A stretch of 64,000 nt of DNA from Pirellulimonas nuda (GCF_007750855.1 NZ_CP036291.1:1116001-1180000); one strand, 5' to 3'. Counted from the first letter of the stretch, positions 17,205 to 26,937 are shown. Numbers and translations are program-made. The notes: generated by a model not told the origin, from the sequence alone.

Positions 17205-18740
17205 ATGCCACACCTGCCTGACTACGAATCCTTCGAGAAGCTTGCGGCAGGGGTCGATGCGGCGCCCGTCTATCGCCGGCTGCTGAGCGATAGCCTGACC
17301 CCGGTCACCGCGTTCCACCGGCTCGATACGGGGGGGACGGCTTGCCTGTTTGAGAGCGTGATCGGCGGAGAGAAGGTCGGCCGATACAGCTTTCTGGCCA
17401 GTGAACCCTATCTCACGCTCGAGGCCCACGGCGAAGAGGTGGTGCTGCGGCACTTCGGCAACGTCGCCGGCGGGGCCCCTTCCAGCAAACCGGTACGCAC
17501 CGAGACCCAGCGATTCGAGAACCCGCTCGACGCGCTCCGCAAGCTGGTTGCATCGGTCAAGGTGGCCCACGTGCCGGGCCTGCCGCCGTTTGTTGGGGGC
17601 GCGGTCGGTTACGCCGGCTACGACACCGTGCGCTATGTAGAAGACCTTCCCAACGCGCCGCAGGACGACCGGTTGCTCCCCGATCTGGCGTTCGCGTTCT
17701 ACGACCACATGGTGGTTTTCGACAACGTGCAGAAGACGGCCGTGGTAGTGGCCCTGGCGCGCGTGGGGGAGGGCGCCGACCTGAGGGCCGCGTACGACGA
17801 CGCCGCTGCGCGTGTCGACCGGCTGGTCGACCGGCTCTCGGCGCCTCCGGAGAAGGAGCCGCTGCCGATGGCCGACGTCAATTTAGTTGGCGCCCCGACC
17901 GCCCAGTATCAGTCCAACTTTACCCAGGCCGAGTATGAGGCCGCGGTGCGGAAGTGCGTTGAGTACATCCGCGCCGGCGATATCTTCCAGGTTGTGCTAA
18001 GTCAACGTCTGCAAACGCCGTTGGCCGCGTCGCCGCTGGAAGTCTACCGCACGCTCCGGGTGGTGAACCCCAGCCCGTTTATGTTCTTCCTGCGGACCCC
18101 AAGCTGTACACTAGTCGGGAGCTCGCCAGAGATCATGGTCCGCGTGGCGGACCGCAAGGTCACCGTCCGCCCCCTGGCCGGCACCAGGCCCCGCGGACAC
18201 GACGAGGCCGAAGACGACCGCCTCGCCGCCGAGTTATTGGCCGACCCCAAGGAACGCGCCGAGCACGTGATGCTGGTCGACCTTGGCCGCAACGACGTTG
18301 GACGGGTCGCCAAGTACGGGACCGTGGAGCTGAGCGACGTGATGTCGATCGAACGCTACAGCCACGTGATGCACATCACCTCGAACGTCACCGGCGAGCT
18401 GCGCGACGAGGCAGACGCGTTCGACGCCTTGGCCGCCTGCCTGCCGGCGGGGACCGTCTCTGGCGCCCCCAAGGTGCGTGCGATGGAGATCATCGACGAA
18501 TTGGAGCCCCACCGCCGCGGCCCGTACGCCGGCGCGGTAGGCTATATCGACTTCACCGGCGCCATGGACACCTGCATTGCGCTCAGGACGATGGTTATCA
18601 AGGATGGCGTCGCCTACATCCAAGCCGGCGCCGGCCTTGTGGCGGACAGCAACCCGACCGCCGAGTACGAAGAAACCCTGAACAAGGCCCGCGGCTTGCT
18701 CAAGGCGATCGAGATCACCAAAGAGCGAACGGAGCGATAG
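17205..18740 (+). CDS. trpE: Anthranilate synthase component I
   Basis: Predicted 511-residue enzyme that converts chorismate to anthranilate with the glutaminase partner TrpG, the first committed step of tryptophan synthesis. The N-terminal regulatory half carries the feedback-site type segment [19 protein letters not shown]. The C-terminal chorismate-binding half has [41 protein letters not shown] and [18 protein letters not shown]. Length is normal. TrpG is not in the window. PabB is the alternative, but the N-terminal regulatory segment favours TrpE. Confidence 0.93.
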   Translation: MPHLPDYESFEKLAAGVDAAPVYRRLLSDSLTPVTAFHRLDTGGTACLFESVIGGEKVGRYSFLASEPYLTLEAHGEEVVLRHFGNVAGGAPSSKPVRTETQRFENPLDALRKLVASVKVAHVPGLPPFVGGAVGYAGYDTVRYVEDLPNAPQDDRLLPDLAFAFYDHMVVFDNVQKTAVVVALARVGEGADLRAAYDDAAARVDRLVDRLSAPPEKEPLPMADVNLVGAPTAQYQSNFTQAEYEAAVRKCVEYIRAGDIFQVVLSQRLQTPLAASPLEVYRTLRVVNPSPFMFFLRTPSCTLVGSSPEIMVRVADRKVTVRPLAGTRPRGHDEAEDDRLAAELLADPKERAEHVMLVDLGRNDVGRVAKYGTVELSDVMSIERYSHVMHITSNVTGELRDEADAFDALAACLPAGTVSGAPKVRAMEIIDELEPHRRGPYAGAVGYIDFTGAMDTCIALRTMVIKDGVAYIQAGAGLVADSNPTAEYEETLNKARGLLKAIEITKERTER

Positions 18741-18836
18741 ACGTTCGACGGCAGGCGACGCGTAGCCTAACGTTCATCAGACATCGCTCTGGCCAACGAA
18801 CCGTTGCAAACGGCCCCTAACCTCTGACGCAGCGCG

Positions 18837-19391
18837 ATGACCTCCTTCCTCGCCGGAAAGCTGCTGGTTGCTTCACGTCACTTGCGGGACCCAAACTTCC
18901 TGCGGACGGTGGTGCTGATACTGGAGCACACGGCCGACGGGGCGTTGGGCGTGGTGCTGAACCGGCCGAGCGGACGCACCGTTCAGGAGGTGTGGCGGGC
19001 GATCGAGGCCCCCCCCTGCGACTCGCAGGCGCCCATCTACGTCGGGGGGCCGGTGCCGGGGCCGCTGATCGCCCTGCACACGGACGCCCAGGTCGCCGAA
19101 AAGCGGGTGCTCCCGGGCCTGTTTATGGCGATCGAGCGGGAGAAGATCGACGCCCTGGTGCGGCAAGACGACAAGCCGTTCCGGCTCTACTCGAGCAACT
19201 CCGGCTGGGGCGCCGGCCAGCTCGAAAGCGAGCTGGCCGCAGGGGGATGGCTCACGACCGACGCGTTGGCGGGCGATGTCTTCGCGTCCGCGGAGTCGCT
19301 GTGGACCGACGTCACCAAGCGCATCGGACTCAAGATCATGCTCCCCAAGACCCCCCCCGATCGGCTGCCCAGCGACCCCTCCATGAACTAG
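18837..19391 (+). CDS. YqgE/AlgH family protein (UPF0301)
   Basis: Predicted 184-residue cytoplasmic protein. The family signature is clear: FLAGKLLVASRHLRDPNFLRT at the N-terminus, ADGALGVVLNRPSG, and YSSNSGWGAGQLESELAAGGW. Family function is poorly defined; AlgH was named for effects on alginate expression. It lies 96 bases downstream of trpE and may be read with it. Confidence 0.92.
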   Translation: MTSFLAGKLLVASRHLRDPNFLRTVVLILEHTADGALGVVLNRPSGRTVQEVWRAIEAPPCDSQAPIYVGGPVPGPLIALHTDAQVAEKRVLPGLFMAIEREKIDALVRQDDKPFRLYSSNSGWGAGQLESELAAGGWLTTDALAGDVFASAESLWTDVTKRIGLKIMLPKTPPDRLPSDPSMN

Positions 19392-19489
19392 GTCAAATTG
19401 CCCGGTCTGCCCGCAGCGCCTAAGATCAAGCTGGCGCCGCTGGCGCGAGCCGAGGGAACCGCTAAGCACGCACCAACCGCAAAGACGAT

Positions 19490-19586
19490 AACCACCAAGG
19501 ACGCTAAGAAGCACAAAGGAGTAGGATGTAAGATCGATGGTTCCTCCATCGTCCTTTCTTGGTACTTCTTCGTGTCCTTGGTGGTT
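19490..19586. repeat. Inverted ACCACCAAGGAC element
   Basis: ACCACCAAGGACGCTAAGAAGCACAAAG (19491-19518) faces CTTGGTACTTCTTCGTGTCC then TTGGTGGTT (about 19558-19586) across a central ATGGTTCCTCCAT palindrome. It can fold into a long stem in either strand. A fragment of the same right arm lies at about 53191-53215. Confidence 0.75.
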
Positions 19587-19622
19587 GAGTTTTTTGAACG
19601 TTTCCTTTCGTTAGGCGAAAGC

Positions 19623-20552
19623 ATGGCCACCGACTTCCGGCTCAAAGATCAGCTCCCCGAGCTCACCGAGCGGCTCGTGCAGACCTACGACCAGGTCGGC
19701 AAGATCGACCACCTCGATCACTGCCCGCTGCCGAAGCACGCCGAAGTAGTGGCCGCCATCGGCGACCTGCAGGAGGTGCTCTTCCCGGGCTACCGCCAAC
19801 GCGAGGGGCTGCACCGCGGGAACGTCACCTACTACATCGGTGAGGTGGTCGACCGGCTGCACGACCGGCTCACCCAGCAGATCGGCCGCGCCCTGCGGCA
19901 CGAGCAGCACGCCGACTGTGACGACGAGCGTGACTACGAGAAGCTGGGCCAGGCCGCCACGATCGAGTTTCTCAAGAAGCTGCCCGACCTACGCGCGGTG
20001 CTGGCCACCGACGTCGAGGCCGCCTATGTGGGCGACCCCGCGTGCCGCGGCGCCGACGAGGTGATCTTCTGCTACCCGGGGCTCGAAGCGGTCACGGTCT
20101 ACCGCCTCGCCAACCTGCTCTACCGCATGGGGGTGCCGTTCATCCCGCGGATGATGACCGAGTGGGCCCACGGCCGCACCGGCATCGATATCCACCCCGG
20201 CGCCACGATCGGCGACCACTTCTTCATCGACCACGGCACCGGCGTGGTGATCGGCGAGACCTGCCAGATCGGCCGGCACGTGAAGCTGTACCAGGGCGTG
20301 ACGCTCGGGGCGTTGAGCTTCGCGACCGACGAGAACGGCGACCTGGTGCGCGACACCAAGCGCCACCCGACGATCGAAGACAACGTGGTGATCTACGCCA
20401 ACGCCACGATCCTCGGCGGCAACACGGTGGTCGGCGAGGGCGCCGTGATCGGCTCGAGCGTCTGGATCACTCGCAGCGTGCCGCCGCGCACCACCGTCGT
20501 GCTGGAGAAGCCGGGCCTGCGGATGCGCAGCGAAGACGCCGGCGTGGCGTAG
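19623..20552 (+). CDS. cysE: Serine O-acetyltransferase
   Basis: Predicted 309-residue enzyme that acetylates serine for cysteine synthesis. The ATG at 19623 follows the repeat element; the longer frame only reads through that repeat. The N-terminal helical domain (about 1-170) precedes a left-handed beta-helix of hexapeptide repeats, with [40 protein letters not shown] and [19 protein letters not shown]. It is the longer CysE/SrpH type (about 300 residues). No cysK is adjacent. Confidence 0.92.
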   Translation: MATDFRLKDQLPELTERLVQTYDQVGKIDHLDHCPLPKHAEVVAAIGDLQEVLFPGYRQREGLHRGNVTYYIGEVVDRLHDRLTQQIGRALRHEQHADCDDERDYEKLGQAATIEFLKKLPDLRAVLATDVEAAYVGDPACRGADEVIFCYPGLEAVTVYRLANLLYRMGVPFIPRMMTEWAHGRTGIDIHPGATIGDHFFIDHGTGVVIGETCQIGRHVKLYQGVTLGALSFATDENGDLVRDTKRHPTIEDNVVIYANATILGGNTVVGEGAVIGSSVWITRSVPPRTTVVLEKPGLRMRSEDAGVA

Positions 20553-20678
20553 ACGTGGGTCAGGCCTCGGCTGCCAAGCCCCGGGGCAACCGCTTACCCA
20601 ACGAAAGGCAGGCGAGGCCTGCCCTACGAAACTGGCTAAGTGCTTCCGTCCCACCGGGGCTTTGGTACAATCCGCACG

Positions 20679-20954
20679 ATGGCCCCCGAAACGCCGACCG
20701 CCGAAGCCGTCCCGCCTCGCACGAACACACTCGGCGTGATCGAGGTGGTTGAGCCGCGCGTCGCGGAGATCTGGCGCCGCATGACGCCGTTAGAGAAGAT
20801 GGCGCTCATCGACGGCGGCTATCGTTTGGCGCGGCAATGTGTTCGAGGTGGGGTGATGTATGATCACCCCGAATGGACCGAGCAGCAGGTCGAAGGCGAA
20901 GTCTCGCGGAGGATAAGCCGTGGAGCCGACTGGCCTGCTACGCATCGCGGTTGA
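20679..20954 (+). CDS. Small hypothetical protein paired with a nucleotidyltransferase
   Basis: Predicted 91-residue soluble protein. The phrase RMTPLEKMALIDGGYRLARQCVRGGVMYDHPEWTEQQV, read as two pieces around VRGG, resembles the small helical proteins ('...LELSDLAHELFLEGLRRRHP...' type) commonly found just upstream of minimal nucleotidyltransferases. It overlaps the next gene by 35 bases, so the two are translationally coupled. The role is unknown. Confidence 0.6.
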   Translation: MAPETPTAEAVPPRTNTLGVIEVVEPRVAEIWRRMTPLEKMALIDGGYRLARQCVRGGVMYDHPEWTEQQVEGEVSRRISRGADWPATHRG

Positions 20955-21501
20955 AGTTCTCGATCGCATCCGCGTCCCCTACGCCGTGGTTGGGTCGCTC
21001 GCCAGCGGGGCGTGGGGAGAGCCACGCGTGACGCTCGACGTGGATATTGTCATCCAGCTAACACAGATCGACGTCGCGGTGCTGTGCGCCGCATTCCCCG
21101 AAGAAGAGTTCTACGTCAGCCGTTCTGCCATCGACGAAGCAGTACGCACGCAGGGGCAGTTCAATGTGCTGCAGCTCACCACCGGCATGAAAATAGACTT
21201 CATGGTAATCGGCTTCGAGGGCTGGCCGGCCGAGCAGATGCGGCGTCGCCGCCCGACTCGGCTGCTAGAGGAGCGAGAGGTGCTCGCGGCGTCGCCAGAA
21301 GACGTCATCCTTGGCAAGCTCATCTACTTCAAGGAGGGCAGGTCGCCCAAGCACCTGCGTGATATGGCCAGTATACTAAACGAGCGCAAGGATCGGCTCG
21401 ACAGTGACTACATCGTGCGCTGGGCGACGACGCTCGGCGTGTTAGCGGAGTGGGAAGAGCTTCATCAGCGGATGGCGACCGGCGATTTTACGGTTGTCTA
21501 A
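20920..21501 (+). CDS. Minimal nucleotidyltransferase (AbiEii-like)
   Basis: Predicted 193-residue protein with a nucleotidyltransferase core: VVGSLASGAWGEPRVTLDVD supplies the GS motif and the metal-binding D-x-D (DVDIV), and KIDFMVIG supplies the third acidic strand. It starts with GTG at 20920 behind a GGAGG sequence. Similar proteins occur as the enzyme of AbiEii-type toxin systems and as uncharacterised pairs. The adjacent 91-residue protein could be its partner. Toxin activity is inference only. Confidence 0.75.
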   Translation: MEPTGLLRIAVEVLDRIRVPYAVVGSLASGAWGEPRVTLDVDIVIQLTQIDVAVLCAAFPEEEFYVSRSAIDEAVRTQGQFNVLQLTTGMKIDFMVIGFEGWPAEQMRRRRPTRLLEEREVLAASPEDVILGKLIYFKEGRSPKHLRDMASILNERKDRLDSDYIVRWATTLGVLAEWEELHQRMATGDFTVV

Positions 21502-21515
21502 CCCCGAGCAGCTCC

Positions 21516-22130
21516 ATGCCCCGCCCCCGCTTCTCCCTGCTGAACCTGCTGTTGCTCACCACGATCGTGGCGCTCGGACTGACGACGGGGATGCTGTGGC
21601 GGGAGGTGGGGCCGTTACGGCAAGAAGTACAGCAGCTTCGCAACGAAACGGGCAAGCTGATCGTCGAAGACCCGACACGACTCGCGGCAGTGCAGTGTCC
21701 GCAGACGGACGAGCTCAGTTGGAAGTGGCGTGTGTGGTTGCCAGCAGGGCACAACTATCTGGTACGGACGGCTGGTGACGATGGCGGGCAAGTGGTGCCC
21801 GCTACCGGATTCATCCCGAGTCTCTCGGGGCAAGTCCTTGAGTCGGGGACGGAGAACGTGATTGAGTACCGCATCCGTCGTGACTTGCAGACAGACGTTT
21901 GGCGTGGATCGGTTCGAATCGCCGGCCAGTTAAGGGTGACAAGCGGTAATCACGACTGGGTAGATTGGCCGATGCGTTGCTCAAAGACAGGTGGCGTTAA
22001 TGGTACTACGGAATCGCAGGACGCCAAAAATCCAATGGTGCTCATGCGGTTTCAGATAGCCGAGGTGAATAGGTCAGATGAAATACCGGACCCGGCACGT
22101 GGGTTCTTGATTTGGATCGAACCGCAATAG
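21516..22130 (+). CDS. Planctomycete-type single-pass membrane protein
   Basis: Predicted 204-residue protein starting MPRPRFSLLNLLLLTTIVAL. This short basic leader plus 'FSLxxLLLLTTIVAL' helix begins many uncharacterised planctomycete proteins. A brief coiled coil (LRQEVQQLRNETGKL) follows, then a beta-rich extracytoplasmic domain. The function is unknown. The ATG at 21516 was chosen over the longer frame, which overlaps the preceding gene. Confidence 0.75.
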   Translation: MPRPRFSLLNLLLLTTIVALGLTTGMLWREVGPLRQEVQQLRNETGKLIVEDPTRLAAVQCPQTDELSWKWRVWLPAGHNYLVRTAGDDGGQVVPATGFIPSLSGQVLESGTENVIEYRIRRDLQTDVWRGSVRIAGQLRVTSGNHDWVDWPMRCSKTGGVNGTTESQDAKNPMVLMRFQIAEVNRSDEIPDPARGFLIWIEPQ

Positions 22131-22205
22131 CCGGATCCGTCAGCAGCACTGTCCCAAAAGCCCGACCGCGCTTCGCAGGCTCGGCAGGCGGGGCCTGCCC
22201 TACGA

Positions 22206-23267
22206 CTACGCGTCCGTCGGCTCCCCATACGGCGCCGTCGGCCGCGGCATCCACTTGCACAGCCCGATCCCCCCGAAGTACAGCACGCACAGAGGCACGG
22301 CCATCAGGATCATGCTGTAGATGTCGGCCGGGGTCAGGAAGACCGAGATGATGCAAATCACGATCACCGCGATCCGCCAGTTCTTGACGTAGTCGGCGGT
22401 CTTGAAAACCCCGATCCGCTCCATAAACAGCATCACCAGTGGGAGCTGGAAGCTGATGCCGAACCCCAGCGGAAGCAGCAGCACGAAGCTCAGCCACTCG
22501 CTGATCCGCGGCGTGGCGTCGATCTTCATCCAGTCGTAGAACAAGAACAAAAAGTCGACCACCAACGGCAGCGCCATAAAGAACGCGATGGCCGCCCCGG
22601 CCAGGAACAGCGTGATGCTCATCGGCATGTAGGTGTACACCATCTTCCGCTCGTTCTTGTACAGCCCGGCCGCCACGAACTCCCAGATGAAGTAGAAGAT
22701 AAAGGGCCCCGCCAGCACGGCGCCCACCAGCAGCGACGCCTTGATGTACACGCCGAACGCGTCCGGCACCCCGGTGCCGATGGTGTTGGTGCGGGGGTCG
22801 TCTTCGATCCGTTCGTACAGGGTGAGCGGCACGAGGTCGGCCGGAAGCAGCTCACGGGGCACACCCTCGGGAGCCGGGTCTCCTTCCACGGCGGCCTGCG
22901 CCGCGCCGCCGCCCAGCAGCCGCCTAAGCTCTTCGCGGCTGAAGAAACGGAGCTTTGGGATCAGTCGGCTGTCTTCCGGGAGCTGGCTGAGCTCTGTGAG
23001 CGTCGCTTCGTCGATCCCCTGCCGGCGTAGCTGCTCGATCCGCTCGACGTGAGCCTGCTTAACCTGCTTGGCGCGGAGCTTCTCGAGGCTGGCCCGCAGC
23101 GGGGTCTGCACGTAGTCCACCACCCAGCCGCCGCACCACAGCCCGACGCTGAACCCCAAGGCGAGCGCGATCAGGCACTTCCACAGCGTCCCCCGCAGTT
23201 CTTCGAGGTGCTCCCCGAAGGACATCTTGCTCTGCTCGAACAGGTCTTCGTCGCGTTCGCGTTTCAT
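22206..23267 (-). CDS. tatC: Twin-arginine translocase TatC with large first-loop insertion
   Basis: Predicted 353-residue inner-membrane core subunit of the Tat system for folded proteins. It begins in the classical way with MSFGEHLEELRGTLWKCLIA. Six helices are visible, ending with VIVICIISVFLTPADIYSMI and the usual TPxD motif. Typical TatC is about 250 residues. Here roughly 100 extra residues (about 60-165, charged and coiled: LEKLRAKQVKQAHVERIEQL) sit between helices 1 and 2, predicted outside the membrane. tatA/tatB are not adjacent. A Tat substrate candidate lies at 44120-45475. Confidence 0.92.
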   Translation of the reverse strand: MKRERDEDLFEQSKMSFGEHLEELRGTLWKCLIALALGFSVGLWCGGWVVDYVQTPLRASLEKLRAKQVKQAHVERIEQLRRQGIDEATLTELSQLPEDSRLIPKLRFFSREELRRLLGGGAAQAAVEGDPAPEGVPRELLPADLVPLTLYERIEDDPRTNTIGTGVPDAFGVYIKASLLVGAVLAGPFIFYFIWEFVAAGLYKNERKMVYTYMPMSITLFLAGAAIAFFMALPLVVDFLFLFYDWMKIDATPRISEWLSFVLLLPLGFGISFQLPLVMLFMERIGVFKTADYVKNWRIAVIVICIISVFLTPADIYSMILMAVPLCVLYFGGIGLCKWMPRPTAPYGEPTDA

Positions 23268-23290
23268 CTCGGTCGGGTACTTCTACAAAT

Positions 23291-23380
23291 AGGACGCGGA
23301 TCAGCGCGGATTGGGCGGATCGAGACGGAGGATGGATGCGTATCCGCCTAGATCCTGATCACCCGCGATGATCCGCGTCC
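23291..23380. repeat. Inverted GGACGCGGATCA element
   Basis: The left arm GGACGCGGATCAGCGCGG (about 23292-23309) faces CCGCGATGATCCGCGTCC (about 23363-23380), with further inner pairing of GGCGGAT and ATCCGCC. It lies between the divergent tatC and phosphomannose isomerase starts and forms an approximately 90-base hairpin element. Confidence 0.7.
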
Positions 23381-23470
23381 GATTCGTCGCCTCTTGGCGG
23401 TTGGGGCCGGTTGGATAGACTGAGCCAAAGTAGCTTCCACCAACAGTTTAGGTCAAAGGTCCGCGCCGCT

Positions 23471-24433
23471 ATGCAGACGCTCCCGCTGCTGACGTTCGAG
23501 CCGCTTTTTCAACGGTATTTGTGGGGAGGCCGGCGGCTCGGGGGGGTGCTCGGCAAGGCGATCGGGCCCGGGGACAACTACGCCGAGAGCTGGGAAATAG
23601 TCGACCACTCCGACGGCCAGAGCGTCGTCGCCGACGGCCCGCTGGTCGGGAGGACGCTGGGCGAGGTCGTTGAGGAGCACAACGCCCTCTTGTTTGGGCG
23701 CCACGCCCCGCAGCAGAAGTTTCCGCTACTGCTGAAGTTTCTTGACGCTAACCGCACGCTCAGCGTCCAGGTCCACCCAAACGACGCGCAGGGCGCGAAA
23801 CTCGATCCTCCCGACCTGGGCAAGACCGAGGCCTGGGTCGTGCTGGCCGCAGAGCCGGGGGCCAAGATCTACGCGGGGCTGCGGGCGGGCGTCGATCGGG
23901 AGGGGCTGGCCGCGGCGATGGAAGCCGGGACGTGCGACGCGTGCCTTCACGTTATCGAGCCAGCGGTTGGCGACTGTGTGTTCATCCCCGCCGGCACGGT
24001 CCACGCCCTGGGGGAGGGGATCGTGATCGCCGAGATCCAGCAGGCCAGCAACACCACCTTCCGGCTGTTCGACTGGAACCGTGTCGACAAGGATGGCCAG
24101 CCCCGGCCGCTGCACATCCGCCAGTCGCTGGAAGTAACCGATTTCGACCGCGGACCGGTCGAGCCGCAAACGCCGGAGCCAACCGGCGATGGGGCCCAGC
24201 GGCTGGTCACCTGTGACAAGTTTGTGCTCGAACGCCGCGAGCTGGCCGAGGGCTGGACACTGCCCCAAGACGACCGATTCCATATCCTGGCGGTGGTGGC
24301 CGGAGAGGCCGTCGCAAACGCCGGCGAGCAAAGCATCGCGCTGACGTTGGGAAGCGCCGTGCTGGCGCCAGCACGCCGGCCGTCGACCGTGGTGTCGGGC
24401 GAGGCCGTGCTGCTAGATATGTACCTCCCCTAA
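23471..24433 (+). CDS. manA: Class I mannose-6-phosphate isomerase
   Basis: Predicted 320-residue zinc enzyme that interconverts mannose-6-phosphate and fructose-6-phosphate, feeding GDP-mannose and polysaccharide synthesis. The ATG at 23471 starts MQTLPLLTFEPLFQRYLWGG. Metal ligands are in SVQVHPND and later in VHALGEGI, with catalytic-loop features KTEAWVVL and FIPAGTVHALGEG. The short form (about 320) is common in Bacillus-type type I enzymes. Confidence 0.9.
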   Translation: MQTLPLLTFEPLFQRYLWGGRRLGGVLGKAIGPGDNYAESWEIVDHSDGQSVVADGPLVGRTLGEVVEEHNALLFGRHAPQQKFPLLLKFLDANRTLSVQVHPNDAQGAKLDPPDLGKTEAWVVLAAEPGAKIYAGLRAGVDREGLAAAMEAGTCDACLHVIEPAVGDCVFIPAGTVHALGEGIVIAEIQQASNTTFRLFDWNRVDKDGQPRPLHIRQSLEVTDFDRGPVEPQTPEPTGDGAQRLVTCDKFVLERRELAEGWTLPQDDRFHILAVVAGEAVANAGEQSIALTLGSAVLAPARRPSTVVSGEAVLLDMYLP

Positions 24434-24441
24434 ACCCCCGG

Positions 24442-24547
24442 GGCGAGCTGTCGGAGTAACCCGGCGGAGTCGTCACGGGATAGCGCTGACTGCTCGCACA
24501 GCGGGCCCAATAAGAAGAACTCCGGCGGCTGACGCCGACGGCTCGCC
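24442..24547. repeat. Palindromic intergenic element, family A copy 2
   Basis: GGCGAGCTGTCGGAGTAACC (from 24442) pairs with the arm ending CTGACGCCGACGGCTCGCC (to 24547). The layout and arm sequences match the element at 52-145, so the two are members of one dispersed family. Confidence 0.7.
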
Positions 24548-24598
24548 TGTGGAGAGAGTGGTCTCGGGCGCGGCGGGCAGACTTGCTACGCTTCCGCG

Positions 24599-24853
24599 AT
24601 GCGCCTCCTGCTCTCCATCGCGATCGTCTGCTCCGCCGTTGGTTGCAGCCCGTTTACGCGCCGCCCGAACTTCCTCCATCCCGGTCCGGCCGGGCCGCAG
24701 CAGGTCGAAGCGATCTACCACGACCCCTATCCGCTGCCAGACATCGGTCCGGCGGTCGTGGGGGGCAGGCCGCGCGAGTACCAGCAACCGGTTCCGGAGG
24801 TCGTCCGCGGTCGGCTATCCGGGGACGCGCCGCAGCTCGTGCCTAGCTTCTAA
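24599..24853 (+). CDS. Small planctomycete lipoprotein
   Basis: Predicted 84-residue exported lipoprotein. A short signal (LLLSIAIVCSAVGC) gives a lipobox with Cys at about residue 16. The mature part is Pro-rich and has the recurrent planctomycete phrase NFLHPGPAGPQQVEAIYHDP followed by DIGPAVVGGRPREY. The function is unknown. Confidence 0.75.
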   Translation: MRLLLSIAIVCSAVGCSPFTRRPNFLHPGPAGPQQVEAIYHDPYPLPDIGPAVVGGRPREYQQPVPEVVRGRLSGDAPQLVPSF

Positions 24854-24895
24854 TCGCGGCTGGGCGACTAGGTCGCTGGCGCCGGTCCAGCTACG

Positions 24896-25987
24896 ATGGA
24901 CGGGATGAAACGCCGCCCCGCAAAGAAACGCCCCACCGCCGGCGCCCGGCCACCGGGCAAACCGAGGAAACCGTCCGCCGGCCGTAGGCCGGCTGCTGCT
25001 GGGGGGGCGTCTGAGCAGACGGGGGAGAGGTTGCAGAAGGTGCTGGCCGCGGCCGGCATCGCCAGCCGGCGGGAGTGCGAGGCGCTGATCCTCGAGGGGC
25101 GGATCGAGGTCGACGACCAGGTCGTCACCGAACTGGGCATGCGGGTCGACCCCACGCAGCAGAAGATCGAGATGGACGGCGAAGCGATCGCTCGGCCCAA
25201 GCGGATCTACTACGCGGTCAACAAGCCCGAAGGGGTGGTCTGCACGGCCCGCGACCCGTCGGGTCGCCCGCGCGTGATTGACCTGTTGCCCCCCGACCTG
25301 GGGCGGGTGTTCAACGTCGGCCGGCTCGACATGTCAAGCGACGGCCTGATCTTGCTCACCAACGACGGCGAGCTGGCCAACCAGCTTACCCATCCCAAGC
25401 ACGGGGTTGAGAAGATCTACCACGTGCAAGTGGCCGGGATGCCGACCCCCGAGGTGATCGCTCAGCTCAAGAAAGGGGTCTACCTGGCCGAGGGAAAGGC
25501 GCACTTCGAGCACGTGAAGATCAAGTCGCGTCGCAAGAAGTCGACGGTCCTGGAGGTCGTCCTCGACGAAGGCCGCAACCGCGAGATCCGCCGCCTGCTG
25601 GCGCGGGTGGGGCACAAGGTGCAGAAGCTCACGCGGGTCGCGGTGGGTCCGGTCAAGCTGGGCGAACTGCCGAGCGCCGCGTACCGACAATTGACCGACG
25701 CCGAAGTCAAGTCGCTCCGCAAAGCGGCCGAGGGGGTCGAGCTAACCCCTCGCCCACGCCGACGCAAACCGACCGGGAGCCGGACCTCGCCGGAACGATC
25801 AAAGCGGGACGGGGCCTCTCGCGAGAGGCCCGTAGGGCAGGGGGGGGGACCCCGGAAGGCCGGTCGGCCTGCCGCGGGAAAGCCCGTCAAGAAGACAGCC
25901 AAGACGGCCGCTAAGAACGCCAGGCCGGCCGCCGCCAAGAAGGGGCCCGCTCCGCGTCCTCCCATGAAACGTAAGACCATCGAATGA
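24896..25987 (+). CDS. rluB: Pseudouridine synthase of the RsuA/RluB family
   Basis: Predicted 363-residue rRNA pseudouridine synthase. It has a basic N-terminal extension, an S4 RNA-binding domain (ERLQKVLAAAGIASRRECEA), then the catalytic core with NVGRLDMSSDGLILLTNDGE containing the catalytic Asp. LDEGRNREIRRLLARVGHKV is the family C-terminal motif. A Lys/Arg/Pro/Ala-rich tail of about 90 residues follows, longer than in E. coli RluB. The start could also be the in-frame ATG at 24905. The stop overlaps pyrK as ATGA. Confidence 0.9.
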   Translation: MDGMKRRPAKKRPTAGARPPGKPRKPSAGRRPAAAGGASEQTGERLQKVLAAAGIASRRECEALILEGRIEVDDQVVTELGMRVDPTQQKIEMDGEAIARPKRIYYAVNKPEGVVCTARDPSGRPRVIDLLPPDLGRVFNVGRLDMSSDGLILLTNDGELANQLTHPKHGVEKIYHVQVAGMPTPEVIAQLKKGVYLAEGKAHFEHVKIKSRRKKSTVLEVVLDEGRNREIRRLLARVGHKVQKLTRVAVGPVKLGELPSAAYRQLTDAEVKSLRKAAEGVELTPRPRRRKPTGSRTSPERSKRDGASRERPVGQGGGPRKAGRPAAGKPVKKTAKTAAKNARPAAAKKGPAPRPPMKRKTIE

Positions 25988-26856
25988 ACGCCGCGTCCCC
26001 GATCCACGCAACGCACTGCGCCGACAACGCCCGCTTCATCCAGGCCGAGATCCTTGAAAACGAGCCGGTCGCCCAAGACACGTTCCGACTGAGGGTCGAA
26101 GCCGCCGAAATCGCGGCACGGATCGTCCCGGGACAGTTTGTGATGATCCGGCTCGCGGGGGTGAACGACCCGCTGCTGGGCCGGGCGCTTGCCCTGTACG
26201 ACGTATCGGCCAGCCGGGCCGCGATCGACGTCGTGTACCTGCGGATGGGCAAGCTCACCCGCGAGCTCGCTCGGCGGCAGCCCGGCGACGCGGTTGAGCT
26301 GTGGGGGCCCCTGGGCAACGGCTTTGTGCTTCCCGCTGCGGATCGGCTGGTCATGGTCGCCGGGGGCATCGGCCAGACGCCCATGCTGGCCCTCGGCAAG
26401 GAGGCGCTCGGCGTCTGTTCGTACGGCAGACCCAGCCGCACTGCGCCAAGGTTTGGCTCTACCGTGCTCTGCTACGGCGTCCGCAACGCGTCGCTGCTGG
26501 CCGGCGCCGACGACTTCCGCGCCGCGGGGATCGACCTGCGCATCGCCAGCGACGACGGCTCGATCGGACGACACGGGCTGGTGACAGAACTACTGGTGGA
26601 AGCACTGCAGGAGTGTGGCGACCAGAGCGTTGTGGTCGCTACCTGCGGCCCCGAACCGATGATGGCCCGTGTGGCGGAGATTTGCGCCGACCGCGGAGTG
26701 CTCTGCTTTGCGTCGCTGGAAACGCCGATGGCCTGCGGCATCGGCATTTGCTTCAGTTGCGTCGCTCCGGTCCGCCAGCAAGACGGCGGATGGGACTACA
26801 AACGCACCTGTGTCGAAGGCCCCGTATTCGACGCAGCGAGCCTCGTCTGGGAGTAG
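25984..26856 (+). CDS. pyrK: Dihydroorotate dehydrogenase electron-transfer subunit
   Basis: Predicted 290-residue FAD/[2Fe-2S] protein that passes electrons from dihydroorotate dehydrogenase (PyrD type 1B) to NAD in pyrimidine synthesis. Flavin-binding ferredoxin-reductase fold: GQFVMIRLAG, GRALALYDVS, VMVAGGIGQTPMLAL. The C-terminal cluster motif is CGIGICFSC with a further distal Cys (KRTCVEGPVF). It is coupled to rluB by a four-base overlap. pyrD is not adjacent. Confidence 0.88.
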   Translation: MNAASPIHATHCADNARFIQAEILENEPVAQDTFRLRVEAAEIAARIVPGQFVMIRLAGVNDPLLGRALALYDVSASRAAIDVVYLRMGKLTRELARRQPGDAVELWGPLGNGFVLPAADRLVMVAGGIGQTPMLALGKEALGVCSYGRPSRTAPRFGSTVLCYGVRNASLLAGADDFRAAGIDLRIASDDGSIGRHGLVTELLVEALQECGDQSVVVATCGPEPMMARVAEICADRGVLCFASLETPMACGIGICFSCVAPVRQQDGGWDYKRTCVEGPVFDAASLVWE

Positions 26857-26937
26857 GGTGCACGAAGCGCGCCAAACGGAGTGAAACACTCCTTCCCTCT
26901 CTATTGCGACGCGGCGAGTTCCCTCGCTTGACTCACC

